From NCBI GenBank assembly GCA_034430275.1, contig DAOUEW010000042.1:1-25672 (forward strand): a stretch of 25,672 nucleotides of DNA, given 5' to 3'. Position numbers and translations under genes: made by a program. How positions within the stretch are numbered: the stretch's first letter is position 1; each line of letters starts with the position of its first letter. Below are positions 1 through 6,305 of the stretch, piece by piece. The notes beneath the pieces are model-generated. The model did no database searches and was not told where the DNA came from. It saw only the letters and a list, made by a program, of their open reading frames with translations. This DNA is from JAUVXJ01 sp034430275 (GTDB taxonomy: Bacteria; Chloroflexota; Anaerolineae; UBA7937; B3-Chlor).

Positions 1-499
1 CACCTCTCGCGTGATTTGGGAAGCGACTGCGCGTCTGTCACGGAGTATGGCAAGTGGTGCTGCAGCGGAACGGCGTCGCCCTCGAGGCCGACTCTCCCCG
101 TCGTGACTGAGAAAGACTATTCTCCTTGCGGAGGGTTTCTTTGGGTGCGACTAGGGACTGGTGGTCGCCGCGTACACTACCCGCCAGTCTTGATTGCTTC
201 TAAAACACGGGCAGACCTTGGCGAGGCTCGGCCTTCTCGCGAGGCGTATGGGGATCTCCCTGGCGAGGCATGGCTTCGTGGCAGCCAGCCCACACTTCCC
301 GGTAGTTCCGATCCAGATGATTCCGATGCGGAGCAGGTGCGGGTCGGTCACGCGGCTGTGTCCAGTTCGGGCCCTGGCCGGTGCTGTAAGAAAACGGTAT
401 GATATTGCGGGTCGCGGATCATCCCTTGATGTCTTCCGGTCGAGCAGGTACCAGATGGGAAGCACCGATACGGTGCATACACTGAGGACAGAGTATCAT
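1..499. other. Upstream region without a recognised gene
   Basis: Reading frames here are open in several phases, but none translates to a protein I recognise, and the translations are rich in Arg, Ser and Pro as expected for chance frames in GC-rich DNA. A TATGAT hexamer at 398-403 could be a -10 element for the gene that follows, but I see no convincing -35. A weak hairpin (CTCC/GGAG with a T-rich tail, about 120-153) could be the terminator of a gene left of the window. Confidence 0.4.
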
Positions 500-1102
500 A
501 TGTGTGTGGTCAGGCCTGGTTCGTGGACTGGGGAGGAGTTCCGCCAACTCCTCGGCGCCACCGAGGATCTGGCGGCGTTCTTGGGAGGCCCTGCCAGATT
601 CCGGCAAGAGCTGGGGAGGGTGTTTTTGTGGAGATCATCAAGACGCACCTCTATGGCCGCTATGGCCGTGCCGCTGATCGATGTGGTCTATTTCCAGGGG
701 GCTAGTTGGGGGGACCCACCCGAGTTCAAGTGGCAGACGGTGCACGAGCTGGCCCACGTGTGGGACATCCGCTCATTCTTCCGGTTCTCACGAGGGCTCA
801 TGCGTGCGACGGGCAGCAGCTACGGCAGATTCAGGCTACAACTACCCGTTCCCTTCAAGTACAAAGCCGGAGGGCGGTGGCTTGAGGGTAGAAAGCCTCC
901 CCTCAACGCCTTGGAGGACTGGGCGGATTCCGTGGCTACCTACGTCTACTCCGACCACGCCGAGTCGCGACGTCCAGTCCCCAGACTAATCTCGCCGGTG
1001 CGGTGGTACTACGTTCGCCAGCAGATGCAGGTTCGGGTGGCCTATCCTCCCACCTGGGTTGGCCACTTCCACGGACCGGAGGGTGTTGGCGAGGTTCCGT
1101 GA
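500..1102 (+). CDS. Putative zinc metallopeptidase-like protein (HExxH)
   Basis: A 200-residue protein with a zincin signature. HELAH (residues 82-86, in the context TVHELAHVWD) supplies two histidine zinc ligands and the catalytic glutamate. About 55 residues downstream, ALEDWADSVATY (Glu139, Asp140, Asp143) is a good candidate for the third, acidic ligand, in a gluzincin-like arrangement. I see no signal peptide or membrane segment, so the substrate and location are unknown. The start is uncertain. ATG 500 has GAGGA 11 bases upstream, while in-frame ATG 455 has AGCAGG 6 bases upstream and would add 15 residues. The frame stays open further upstream, but that part is not protein-like. It converges on the PhaR-like gene with an 8-base gap. 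The function is inferred from the motif only. Confidence 0.6.
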   Translation: MCVVRPGSWTGEEFRQLLGATEDLAAFLGGPARFRQELGRVFLWRSSRRTSMAAMAVPLIDVVYFQGASWGDPPEFKWQTVHELAHVWDIRSFFRFSRGLMRATGSSYGRFRLQLPVPFKYKAGGRWLEGRKPPLNALEDWADSVATYVYSDHAESRRPVPRLISPVRWYYVRQQMQVRVAYPPTWVGHFHGPEGVGEVP

Positions 1103-1110
1103 TGGCCGCG

Positions 1111-1662
1111 TCACTGGCTGGAGAGCAAGGAGTCCAGCTTGCCCTCGATCTCCGCAAGACGTTGGTTCAGAGCCTCGACGTCCTGTCGGGCGGGCACTCC
1201 CAGCCGCTCCAGAGAGTCCTCGATCTCCTGGAGGATCCTCTCCTCACGGTCAGCTTGCCTCTCTCGGGCTCTGGCTACCATCTCCTCGCGCAACTCTTGG
1301 GCCTCCGCCAGGCTGATCTCGCCTCTGCCGGCCAGGGTGTCGATCCGCTGGTCCAGGTCGTCCTCGAGGGTCTGGAGGGCCATCAGCGAACTATGAAGCG
1401 AGCCCCGAAGGTGTTCCAGTCCCCCGGCGCCCCTTCGGACCAGGGCCGTGAGGAGTGCGTGGGGAAGCAGTCCACCCTTTCGCTCCTGCTCGCGCAGGAT
1501 CTGCGAGAGGACGAGGCCGATGATGTCGTCGCCGCTCTGGTTGTCCAGAACCTGTACGTCCTCCCCGGCTCTCACCAGAGAGGCGATGCCAGACAGCGAG
1601 ACGTACCGCTTCTTCTCAGTGTCGTAGAACTTGCGGTTGGCGTATTTCTTGATTTGGCGCAC
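1111..1662 (-). CDS. phaR: PHB/PHA accumulation regulator (PhaR-like)
   Basis: The first 60 or so residues match the PHB/PHA accumulation regulator DNA-binding domain: MRQIKKYANRKFYDT, then RYVSLSGIASLVRAGEDVQV and DNQSGDDIIGLVL. PhaR proteins repress phasin genes and their own gene, and release DNA when they bind nascent polyhydroxyalkanoate granules. The C-terminal half is a long charged helical region resembling the phasin next door: both contain a short VP segment followed by a leucine-heptad coiled coil (LNQRLAEIEGKLDSL here). The start is GTG 1662 with AAGGGA about 7 bases upstream. It lies 61 bases downstream of the phasin gene on the same strand with no terminator between, so both are probably one operon. 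No PHA synthase or thiolase gene is present, so the link to PHA is by family only. Confidence 0.85.
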   Translation of the reverse strand: MRQIKKYANRKFYDTEKKRYVSLSGIASLVRAGEDVQVLDNQSGDDIIGLVLSQILREQERKGGLLPHALLTALVRRGAGGLEHLRGSLHSSLMALQTLEDDLDQRIDTLAGRGEISLAEAQELREEMVARARERQADREERILQEIEDSLERLGVPARQDVEALNQRLAEIEGKLDSLLSSQ

Positions 1663-1723
1663 AGCAGTCCCTTCTGCCGGGCGTAGCCGCGAGGGGATCG
1701 AGGAGGGCCCCCGCGTTGGCTTC

Positions 1724-2077
1724 CTAGCTCTTGACCAGCTTGTCCAGCTTCTGGTTGAGCTGATCCAGTTTCTTCTCCACGGCCTTGAGATCTCCCTTGG
1801 TGGGGACGTTCATCCTCTCCAAAGTGGACTCGACCCGAGCATCGAACTGGGCTTGCACTCGCTCTCTACGCTTGATCGTCATGTCGTCGAGGAGCTTCCG
1901 GCCCTCCTCTCGAGCGATCTCGCCCCTCTCCACCAGCTTGTTGATCAGGTCCTCCGCCTCATCCTGAGCGATGGCGACGGCCCCGATGCTGGCCAGAACC
2001 ACCTTGCGCAGAGAATCGAGCAGGGGACTGACCTTCTTCTCTCCGCTCTCCACGGTCTCTTCTGCTTTTCTTGCCAT
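1724..2077 (-). CDS. Phasin / PHA granule-associated protein
   Basis: A 117-residue, highly charged, helical protein of the poly(hydroxyalkanoate) granule-associated (PhaF/PhaI-like phasin) type. It has an acidic/basic head, one amphipathic stretch (VVLASIGAVAIAQDEAEDLI) that would lie on the granule surface, then a basic region (KRRERVQAQF) and a C-terminal leucine-heptad coiled coil (LKAVEKKLDQLNQKLDKL), probably for oligomerisation. Such proteins coat granules and control their size. ATG 2077 is chosen because AGGAGG sits 8 bases upstream. A longer in-frame form to 2161 would start upstream of the predicted transcription start and cross the operator. First gene of the phasin-phaR operon. 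A role unrelated to PHA is possible, since phasin-like helical proteins also occur in genomes lacking PHA synthase. Confidence 0.8.
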   Translation of the reverse strand: MARKAEETVESGEKKVSPLLDSLRKVVLASIGAVAIAQDEAEDLINKLVERGEIAREEGRKLLDDMTIKRRERVQAQFDARVESTLERMNVPTKGDLKAVEKKLDQLNQKLDKLVKS

Positions 2078-2108
2078 CTTCGTGACCTCCTGGCGACGAT
2101 AGGTGCTG

Positions 2109-2129
2109 CTATGACGCAGTGCGTCATAG
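2109..2129. promoter_or_regulatory. Perfect 21-bp palindrome, probable PhaR operator
   Basis: The half-sites CTATGACGCA (2109-2118) and TGCGTCATAG (2120-2129) are perfect inverted repeats around one central G. The palindrome starts 3 bases past the -10 hexamer and covers the predicted transcription start, a classic repressor position. The core GCGTCA recurs at 2155-2160, overlapping the -35 element. Assignment to PhaR rests on its being in the same operon and on the known autoregulation of PhaR; the sequence differs from the published CTGC...GCAG-type sites, so another regulator is possible. Confidence 0.7.
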
Positions 2130-2132
2130 ACT

Positions 2133-2161
2133 AGTATACAGCACTTCGGAAAGCGCGTCAA
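2133..2161 (-). promoter_or_regulatory. Promoter of phasin-phaR operon
   Basis: On the minus strand TTGACG (2161-2156) is followed after exactly 17 bases by TATACT (2138-2133), a near-consensus sigma70-type promoter. Transcription should start near 2126, about 50 bases before the phasin start codon. Confidence 0.8.
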
Positions 2162-2281
2162 GTGCGCACCTCACGGACCGGACGCGTGGGTGAGGGCCGG
2201 CGTGGCTGGTTGTTGTCGCCGCCTACCTCGGATTGGCTACGGTGAGCTACACGAGACGCGATGGAGCGCGAAACTCCCGAC

Positions 2282-2310
2282 TTGACAAGAAAACGAGTCT
2301 GGGGCATAAT
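2282..2310 (+). promoter_or_regulatory. Strong promoter of the short-ORF/RNA unit
   Basis: TTGACA (2282-2287), a 17-base spacer and CATAAT (2305-2310) make a perfect -35 with a 5/6 -10. Transcription should start near 2317, about 100 bases before a 17-codon ORF. Confidence 0.75.
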
Positions 2311-2416
2311 GGTCCCGTGCGTCGGGGCCGAGGCCGCCACGGGAAGGGTGTGGTGAGCCGACGAAGAGCGTTTTGGATTATTGATTAGCCATTCTATGGA
2401 CAAGGAGGTGGTGCCA

Positions 2417-2470
2417 ATGGACGATAGTAGAAGTAGTAGCACCCTGGCTCACCTCCGTGGTCTGAGCTAG
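2417..2470 (+). CDS. 17-residue small ORF with strong RBS
   Basis: ATG 2417 follows AAGGAGGTG with a 6-base spacer, the best ribosome binding site in this part of the window, and runs 17 codons to TAG. The peptide is MDDSRSSSTLAHLRGLS: polar, serine-rich (five Ser, three consecutive at residues 6-8), with no membrane segment. Its stop codon lies inside the right arm of the hairpin that precedes the terminator, so ribosomes finishing the ORF would open that hairpin. This layout resembles leader peptides of attenuators. The next gene has its own promoter 186 bases further on, so what would be attenuated is unclear. It could also be a functional microprotein. Confidence 0.5.
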   Translation: MDDSRSSSTLAHLRGLS

Positions 2471-2476
2471 GGTGCC

Positions 2477-2513
2477 AAGCAAGGGGCCCCTTTCGAGGGG
2501 CTCTTTGCTTTCT
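2477..2513 (+). terminator. Intrinsic terminator of the short-ORF unit
   Basis: A 14-pair stem, AAGCAAGGGGCCCC (2477-2490) with GGGGCTCTTTGCTT (2497-2510), contains two G-U pairs and a 6-base loop, and continues into TTTCT. It falls 7 bases after the stop codon of the 17-residue ORF. Confidence 0.8.
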
Positions 2514-2655
2514 GGCAGATTCTCAGGCCTTCCAGGCCCCTGACTCACCCTTGGGCCTCGGCGGCGACCTCCCCTCCGGCAAGCACCGTCCGTTGCTCAG
2601 GACGAGCGCGTCGCCTGCCCCGATCCCGCCCGTGCGCGTTCTACCCCACGCGGGT

Positions 2656-2684
2656 TTGACAGGCAGCCAGCCCATCGTTATACT
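2656..2684 (+). promoter_or_regulatory. Promoter of the radical SAM gene
   Basis: TTGACA (2656-2661), a 17-base spacer and TATACT (2679-2684) are close to the sigma70 consensus. Transcription should start near 2691, about 31 bases before the start codon at 2722, so the radical SAM gene is independent of the upstream RNA unit. Confidence 0.85.
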
Positions 2685-2721
2685 ACTCTCCAGAATCGGC
2701 AGTTTCCGAGAGGGAAGATCG

Positions 2722-3597
2722 ATGCGATACTATGGAACCGTGGTCCGGCCGCCGAGCGAGGCGGGAAGCTACATCCTTCAGGTTACCTATGGCTGCTCCC
2801 ACAACGAGTGTATCTTCTGCTGCACCTACCTGGACAAGCCTTTCCAGGTCCGGCCCGCCGCTGAGGTGATGGAAGACATCAAGATGGCCGGGGTGTACAT
2901 GCCCCATACCAGGCGTGTGTTCCTGGCCGATGGCAACGCGCTGGTGCTCAGCAACAGGCGGCTGATCCCCATCCTCGATGCGCTCTCGGAGACCTTCCCC
3001 CATCTGGAGCGAGTGGGCATCTACGGCAACGCCCGCGACATCCTGCGCAAGTCCGAAGAGGAGTTGAAGGAACTGCTGGACAGGAAGCTCTCCATCATCT
3101 ACCTGGGCATGGAGAGCGGCAACGAGGAGGTGCTCAGACGAGCCAGGAAGGGGGTCACGGCCCAGGAGAACATCGATGGCGTGCGCAAGGCCCAGGCGGC
3201 GGGCTTGAGCGTTTCCGCCATCGCCATCCTGGGGCTGGGCGGCGTGGAGATGTGGAAGGAGCACGCGGTGGACACGGGACGGGGCGTGAGCGCCATGGAC
3301 CCTGCCTACTTCTCTTTGCTCACGCTGATGGTGGTACCGGGCACGGAGCTACACCGTCTGGTCTCCGCTGGCGAGTTCGTCGTTCCCGAGCCGATGGAGA
3401 TGCTGAGAGAGGTGAGGGTGACCCTCGAGCACATCGAGGGTGTGTCCAATTGTGTGTTCAGGACCAACCACGCCTCCAACTACCTACCGCTGGCGGGGAC
3501 TCTGCCTGGCGACAAGGAGCGACTCTTGCAGACCATCGATCTTGCCCTGGCTGAGGGGGAGTCGATATTGAGGCCGGAGTACCTGCGCGCACTGTGA
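2722..3597 (+). CDS. Radical SAM protein of unknown function (CX4CX2C)
   Basis: A 291-residue radical SAM enzyme. The cluster-binding motif is GCSHNECIFC (Cys25, Cys30, Cys33), i.e. CX4CX2C instead of the usual CX3CX2C, with a fourth adjacent Cys34. Later family landmarks are YGNARDI (strand 2 region), MESGNEEVLRRARKG, and a C-terminal FRTNHASNYLPLAGTLP block. The elements resemble a widespread COG1032-type family with no assigned reaction. There is no B12-binding domain and no extra Cys-rich SPASM-like tail. ATG 2722 is chosen because it follows a near-consensus promoter and GAGAGGGAAG; an in-frame extension to 2551 would lie upstream of the transcription start. Monocistronic as far as the sequence shows; no partner gene suggests a substrate. 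Confidence 0.85.
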   Translation: MRYYGTVVRPPSEAGSYILQVTYGCSHNECIFCCTYLDKPFQVRPAAEVMEDIKMAGVYMPHTRRVFLADGNALVLSNRRLIPILDALSETFPHLERVGIYGNARDILRKSEEELKELLDRKLSIIYLGMESGNEEVLRRARKGVTAQENIDGVRKAQAAGLSVSAIAILGLGGVEMWKEHAVDTGRGVSAMDPAYFSLLTLMVVPGTELHRLVSAGEFVVPEPMEMLREVRVTLEHIEGVSNCVFRTNHASNYLPLAGTLPGDKERLLQTIDLALAEGESILRPEYLRAL

Positions 3598-4009
3598 GAC
3601 CTTAGCGAGCGTTCAAGTCTGAACTCCCTCCTTGTCCAGCTGGGATGGCCGTTCGGTCTTCTCACAGTAAGGGCCACGGCCGGGTCAAATGTACGGTCCG
3701 TAGCTGGTCGAGCAACTGCTAGGCACCAGGGTTTTCGCTCCAAGGGGCATGGAGGACGAAACTCCCGAGGGGGTGCGGTCACTGCCTGCCGTGGTCTCAC
3801 TTCATTGCATAGTGTGCAGTTTGGCGCATCTCAAGGGCGAAAGCCACTACTACGATACCTCTGTCCAGTTGCCCGCAGACTGAATGGGCATTGCCTCAAG
3901 AGGCGCGATTGGGGAGCCACAGCGCCACCAGCGAACGGACCTCGGCTGCCCAGTTCGTGACACCGTGACGAGAACAATGGGAGGCCAAGCTGACCCTCTT
4001 TGGTCTTGG
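3598..4009. other. 412-base gap without recognisable gene
   Basis: I find no coding frame with protein-like composition, no convincing terminator after the radical SAM gene (only a 5-pair GTTCA/TGAAC hairpin near 3613) and no promoter. It borders a dead integrase fragment, so it is probably decayed mobile-element or cassette DNA. Confidence 0.4.
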
Positions 4010-4441
4010 TCAATCTAGAGGGCTCCGGACGTTCAGGCCTCCCTGGTTGAGGACACGGGTGTAGGTCTTCGTCGTCTTGACGTCCTTGGGGCCGAGGAGT
4101 TCCTGCAGGGTGCGAATATCGCAGTGGTCTTGCAGCAAGTGGATGGCGAAGGAGCGGCGGAAGGTGTGGGGCGTAACCCGTTTGGCGATGCCAGCCCTCT
4201 TGGCAGCCCTCTTGACAGCTTTCTGCACAGTGTTCTCGTGGAGGTGATGGTGACGAGTCTCGTCACCGCGCGGGTCTGGCGGTTATTGTGCAGCAGGGAA
4301 CACTTACTGCTAAATCCACTCTTTCCCGGTATGCGCACATTCCCCGTCCAGAGCGTAGGGCAAGTAGACGGCCCCGTACCCAGCGGCCAGGCCCTGCTTG
4401 TGCACCTGCGTTGCCCTGGCCAACCGGTCACGCGGTCCTTT
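4010..4441 (-). pseudogene. Integron-type tyrosine recombinase remnant
   Basis: The minus strand encodes the C-terminal half of an IntI-like tyrosine recombinase. Conserved blocks in order are DRLARATQVHKQ, GLAAGYGAVYLPYALD, a damaged VFPA segment, then RHHHLHENTVQKAVKRAAKR, VTPHTFRRSFAIHLL, DIRTLQELLG and the terminal GGLNVRSPLD, which is very characteristic of integron integrases. All blocks are in one frame, but TAG (4312-4310), TAA (4306-4304) and TAA (4285-4283) interrupt it and the N-terminal half is absent. The HxxR catalytic block (HTFR) and the nucleophile region (TYTRV) remain, but the second catalytic His in LLGHKDV is now Pro (LLGPKDV). The protein is therefore dead three ways. 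The upstream boundary is approximate. Confidence 0.8.
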
Positions 4442-4487
4442 CCCCCTTGGTGCCGCTTTTCGCACTACCGGAAGGGAGAGGTGATAC

Positions 4488-4823
4488 ATGACGACATTGG
4501 TATTGGCCATTCTTGGGACAGCATTCTTTCTTTCGCTAATGGCGTTTGCTGTGGCCTTGAACATCCGACCAAACATTGTGCGGATTACTGAACGGTTCGT
4601 GTGTCCGGCTGGTACCAAGATGGAAGTGGACATCGTACATCACGAACCCGACCAGCCTTGGGCAAGGCAGATTGTTGTGACTTGTCAAGGATGGGGAAGA
4701 AGCGGGTGGGTAAACGCCAAGGCACTTCTATGTCTGTGGCTCATGTTCTTCGTGGCTTCGTTGCCACTAGCAACTGTGGTGGTCATGCTGGCCAGTAGTT
4801 GGATCCCTTCGTTTCCTTCGTGA
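4488..4823 (+). CDS. Small hypothetical membrane protein
   Basis: A 111-residue protein with two predicted membrane segments, residues 1-25 (TLVLAILGTAFFLSLMAFAVAL) and about 82-104 (LCLWLMFFVASLPLATVVVML), flanking a soluble central domain. The central part has two cysteines (FVCPAGT and VVTCQGWG) spaced like a disulphide or small metal site. ATG 4488 is preceded by AGGGAGAGGTGAT, a fair ribosome binding site. The frame is intact and base composition is more AT-rich than the neighbours. It sits between two pseudogenes, directly beyond the truncated 5' side of the integrase remnant, where a cassette would lie in an integron. The function is unknown; I cannot say whether it is still expressed. 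Confidence 0.6.
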   Translation: MTTLVLAILGTAFFLSLMAFAVALNIRPNIVRITERFVCPAGTKMEVDIVHHEPDQPWARQIVVTCQGWGRSGWVNAKALLCLWLMFFVASLPLATVVVMLASSWIPSFPS

Positions 4824-5053
4824 CGGAATGGCTGGGACGGAAGTAGTTGATCGTCTTTGGCTATGAGCCAAGGCGCAGGCAAAGAGGCTGTTGAGCGTTG
4901 GGTTGAGCTTGCTGGTCAACTGATGAGCAGGTGGAATGAGTCTGTGGCCAGGTGCTCAGCTTGGACTGTTTGGCAGCTCGCCATTGCGTCACACAACCCG
5001 TTCGGCGCAATTGATGGGGATTCATGTGTCGTCTCTGGGCGAAAGGACTGTGA
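4824..5053. other. Spacer between membrane protein gene and methyltransferase remnant
   Basis: The plus strand is open from about 4857 to 5060 (a frame containing GKEAVERWVELAGQLMSRWNE). It has no good ribosome binding site and no family I recognise, so I do not call it a gene. A GTTGGGT near 4900 resembles an integron core site, but no matching partner was found. Confidence 0.3.
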
Positions 5054-5380
5054 GAACTGATCGCCGAAAAGATCAAGCAAGTAGCGCAGAGTCGGTATGT
5101 CAGCTTGGCCGAGACAGGCGGCCACAGAGAACCCTGTTGACCCAGCAAGAGGCAACCCAGTTCGGGCTACGCAGTGGGCGAGTGACTCTATGGCCAGGCT
5201 GAGCTTGCCTTGGTCCCAGAGATTGCTTTCAAACTCTCTCGACGTTGTGGCAAACGTACTGGTTTCGCGAATCCTCAGCCTGGCGATGTGGTTGTAGATT
5301 TCGGCTGTGGGGGCGGGATAGACGTTTTCCTGGCCGCTGCCAAAGTCGGATCGCAAGGAAGGAACGTCCCTAGAAGTTGA
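5054..5380 (+). pseudogene. ArsM-like SAM methyltransferase remnant
   Basis: In one plus-strand frame the translation reads ELIAEKIKQVAQSRYVSLAE, then EPC, TGA (5138-5140), SSGYAVGE, TGA (5183-5185), LYGQAELALVPEIAFKLSRR, FANPQPGDVVVDFGCGGGID and VFLAAAKVGSQGRN. This is the N-terminus and SAM-binding motif I of an arsenite-methyltransferase-like (ArsM family) protein, in the right order and spacing. Homology ends just after motif I, before the acidic VIGVD motif, and the frame closes at 5380. A TGA also precedes the fragment at 5051. With two internal stops and about two thirds of the protein missing, it cannot work. It overlaps the end of the opposite-strand activase gene by 11 bases, suggesting the truncation point lies at that gene's 3' edge. 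Confidence 0.75.
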
Positions 5381-6305
5381 GCTTGCCGCAGCGAGAACCG
5401 TTGCTGGCGATGGGGTCGCCGGACTGCATGATCTGCGTGATCTCGCAGTGGTTCTCGCAATCCTGGCAGACGAAGGAACTGATCTGATAGTCCAAGTCAG
5501 CGAGCTGGAAGCCCTTGAACTGGGTCTGCTGGGGACGGTTCTCCAGGGCCAGGATGGCGGCCCCAATGGCGCCCAGGCACTCGGCATAAGGCGGCACGAT
5601 CACCTCAGCGCCCAGTTGCTGCTCCAGGGCATACTTGAGGGCCACGTTCTTGCTGGTGGCTCCCTGGAAGGTGTAGGGAGGCGGGCTGACCCTACGGTAT
5701 AGCATGGCCAGGTAGTTGCGTATCAGCCCGTTGCAGACGCCCATAAGTACGTCTTCCAGCCTGTAGCCAGTGTTCAACTTGTGAACGGCGTCAGTGGTGG
5801 CGAAGACCGTGCAGCGTGAGGCGATATTGACCTCGTTCTCGCGTTGGAGGGCCAGCTTGCCCACATCGCTGATAGGGATGTCCAATCTGCCCGCCAGCGA
5901 GTCCAGGAACGCCCCCGCTCCACCGGAGCAGATCCTGTTCATCTCGAAGCCGGTGATGATGCCGTCTCTGAGGAAGATGACCTTGGAGTCCTCGCCGCCG
6001 ATCTCAAAGATGACGCTGACGTCTGGCACGAAATGGAGAGTGCCGATGGCATGAGCCAGGATCTCGGTCTTGTGCACGTCGGCGCCGATGAGCACTTTGG
6101 AGAAGCCGGCGCCGCTTCCCGTCACGCCGACAGCGCCAACCCGAGCGCCGTTGGAGAGCTGCGCCTCGAAGTCTGCAAGGCCTTTCTTCACCGTCGGGAT
6201 CACGCCATGGTTCCGCATGTACAGCGTATCGACGACGTTCCTGGCTTCGTCTATGAGGGCGAATTTGACCGATACACTGCCTACGTCAACTCCCAGGTAA
6301 TGCAT
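5370..6305 (-). CDS. Acyl-CoA dehydratase activase-type ATPase (BadF/HgdC family)
   Basis: A 311-residue ASKHA-fold ATPase of the BadF/BadG/BcrA/HgdC family (COG1924). These dimers hold one [4Fe-4S] cluster between subunits and push an electron into a partner reductase/dehydratase at the cost of ATP. Seen here: phosphate-1 loop GVDVGSVSVKFALID (residues 5-19), IFEIGGEDSK (99-108), and the two cluster cysteines Cys126 (NRICSGGAGAFLD) and Cys165 (ASRCTVFATTD), which line up with HgdC Cys127 and Cys166. A C-terminal cysteine-rich tail (CQDCENHC, SRCGKL) is an extra that could hold a second metal site. ATG 6305 has AGGAGGAGAG just upstream. Last gene of a three-gene operon; it overlaps the gene before it by 20 bases. 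Confidence 0.9.
   Translation of the reverse strand: MHYLGVDVGSVSVKFALIDEARNVVDTLYMRNHGVIPTVKKGLADFEAQLSNGARVGAVGVTGSGAGFSKVLIGADVHKTEILAHAIGTLHFVPDVSVIFEIGGEDSKVIFLRDGIITGFEMNRICSGGAGAFLDSLAGRLDIPISDVGKLALQRENEVNIASRCTVFATTDAVHKLNTGYRLEDVLMGVCNGLIRNYLAMLYRRVSPPPYTFQGATSKNVALKYALEQQLGAEVIVPPYAECLGAIGAAILALENRPQQTQFKGFQLADLDYQISSFVCQDCENHCEITQIMQSGDPIASNGSRCGKLNF

Larger units (their letters stand above)
2317..2513 (+). ncRNA. Orphan structured short transcript with a small ORF
   Basis: The interval between a near-consensus promoter and a terminator would give an RNA of about 195 bases. Visible structure: a 5' domain closed by CGTCGG (2320-2325) with CCGACG (2358-2363), enclosing GCCAC/GTGGT; a 13-pair hairpin with one G-U pair, GCACCCTGGCTCA (2439-2451) with TGAGCTAGGGTGC (2463-2475) and an 11-base loop; then the terminator stem. 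The loop region CACCTCC (2450-2456) is exactly complementary to the GGAGGTG (2404-2410) of the ribosome binding site. I do not recognise it as 6S, SRP, tmRNA, RNase P RNA or a named riboswitch. It may be a regulatory RNA, an attenuated leader or a dual-function RNA. Confidence 0.5.

Noticed and set aside
194..499. N-terminal extension of the metallopeptidase-like protein
   Set aside because: The added residues are not protein-like and ATG 194 has no ribosome binding site; later ATGs fit better.
2158..2442. 94-residue minus-strand frame antisense to the short-ORF unit
   Set aside because: Low-complexity chance frame; it covers the promoters of both flanking units and has no ribosome binding site.
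4823..5060. Integron attC site near GTTGGGT
   Set aside because: No matching RYYYAAC partner with inner inverted repeats at a suitable distance could be found by eye.
5138..5140. TGA after EPC as a selenocysteine codon
   Set aside because: A second TGA follows 45 bases later, most of the enzyme is missing, and no SECIS-like hairpin was evident right after it.
4916..5587. 223-residue minus-strand frame across 4.9-5.6 kb
   Set aside because: Its right part is a shadow of the activase gene and its left part is antisense to the ArsM-like remnant; there is no ribosome binding site or family match.
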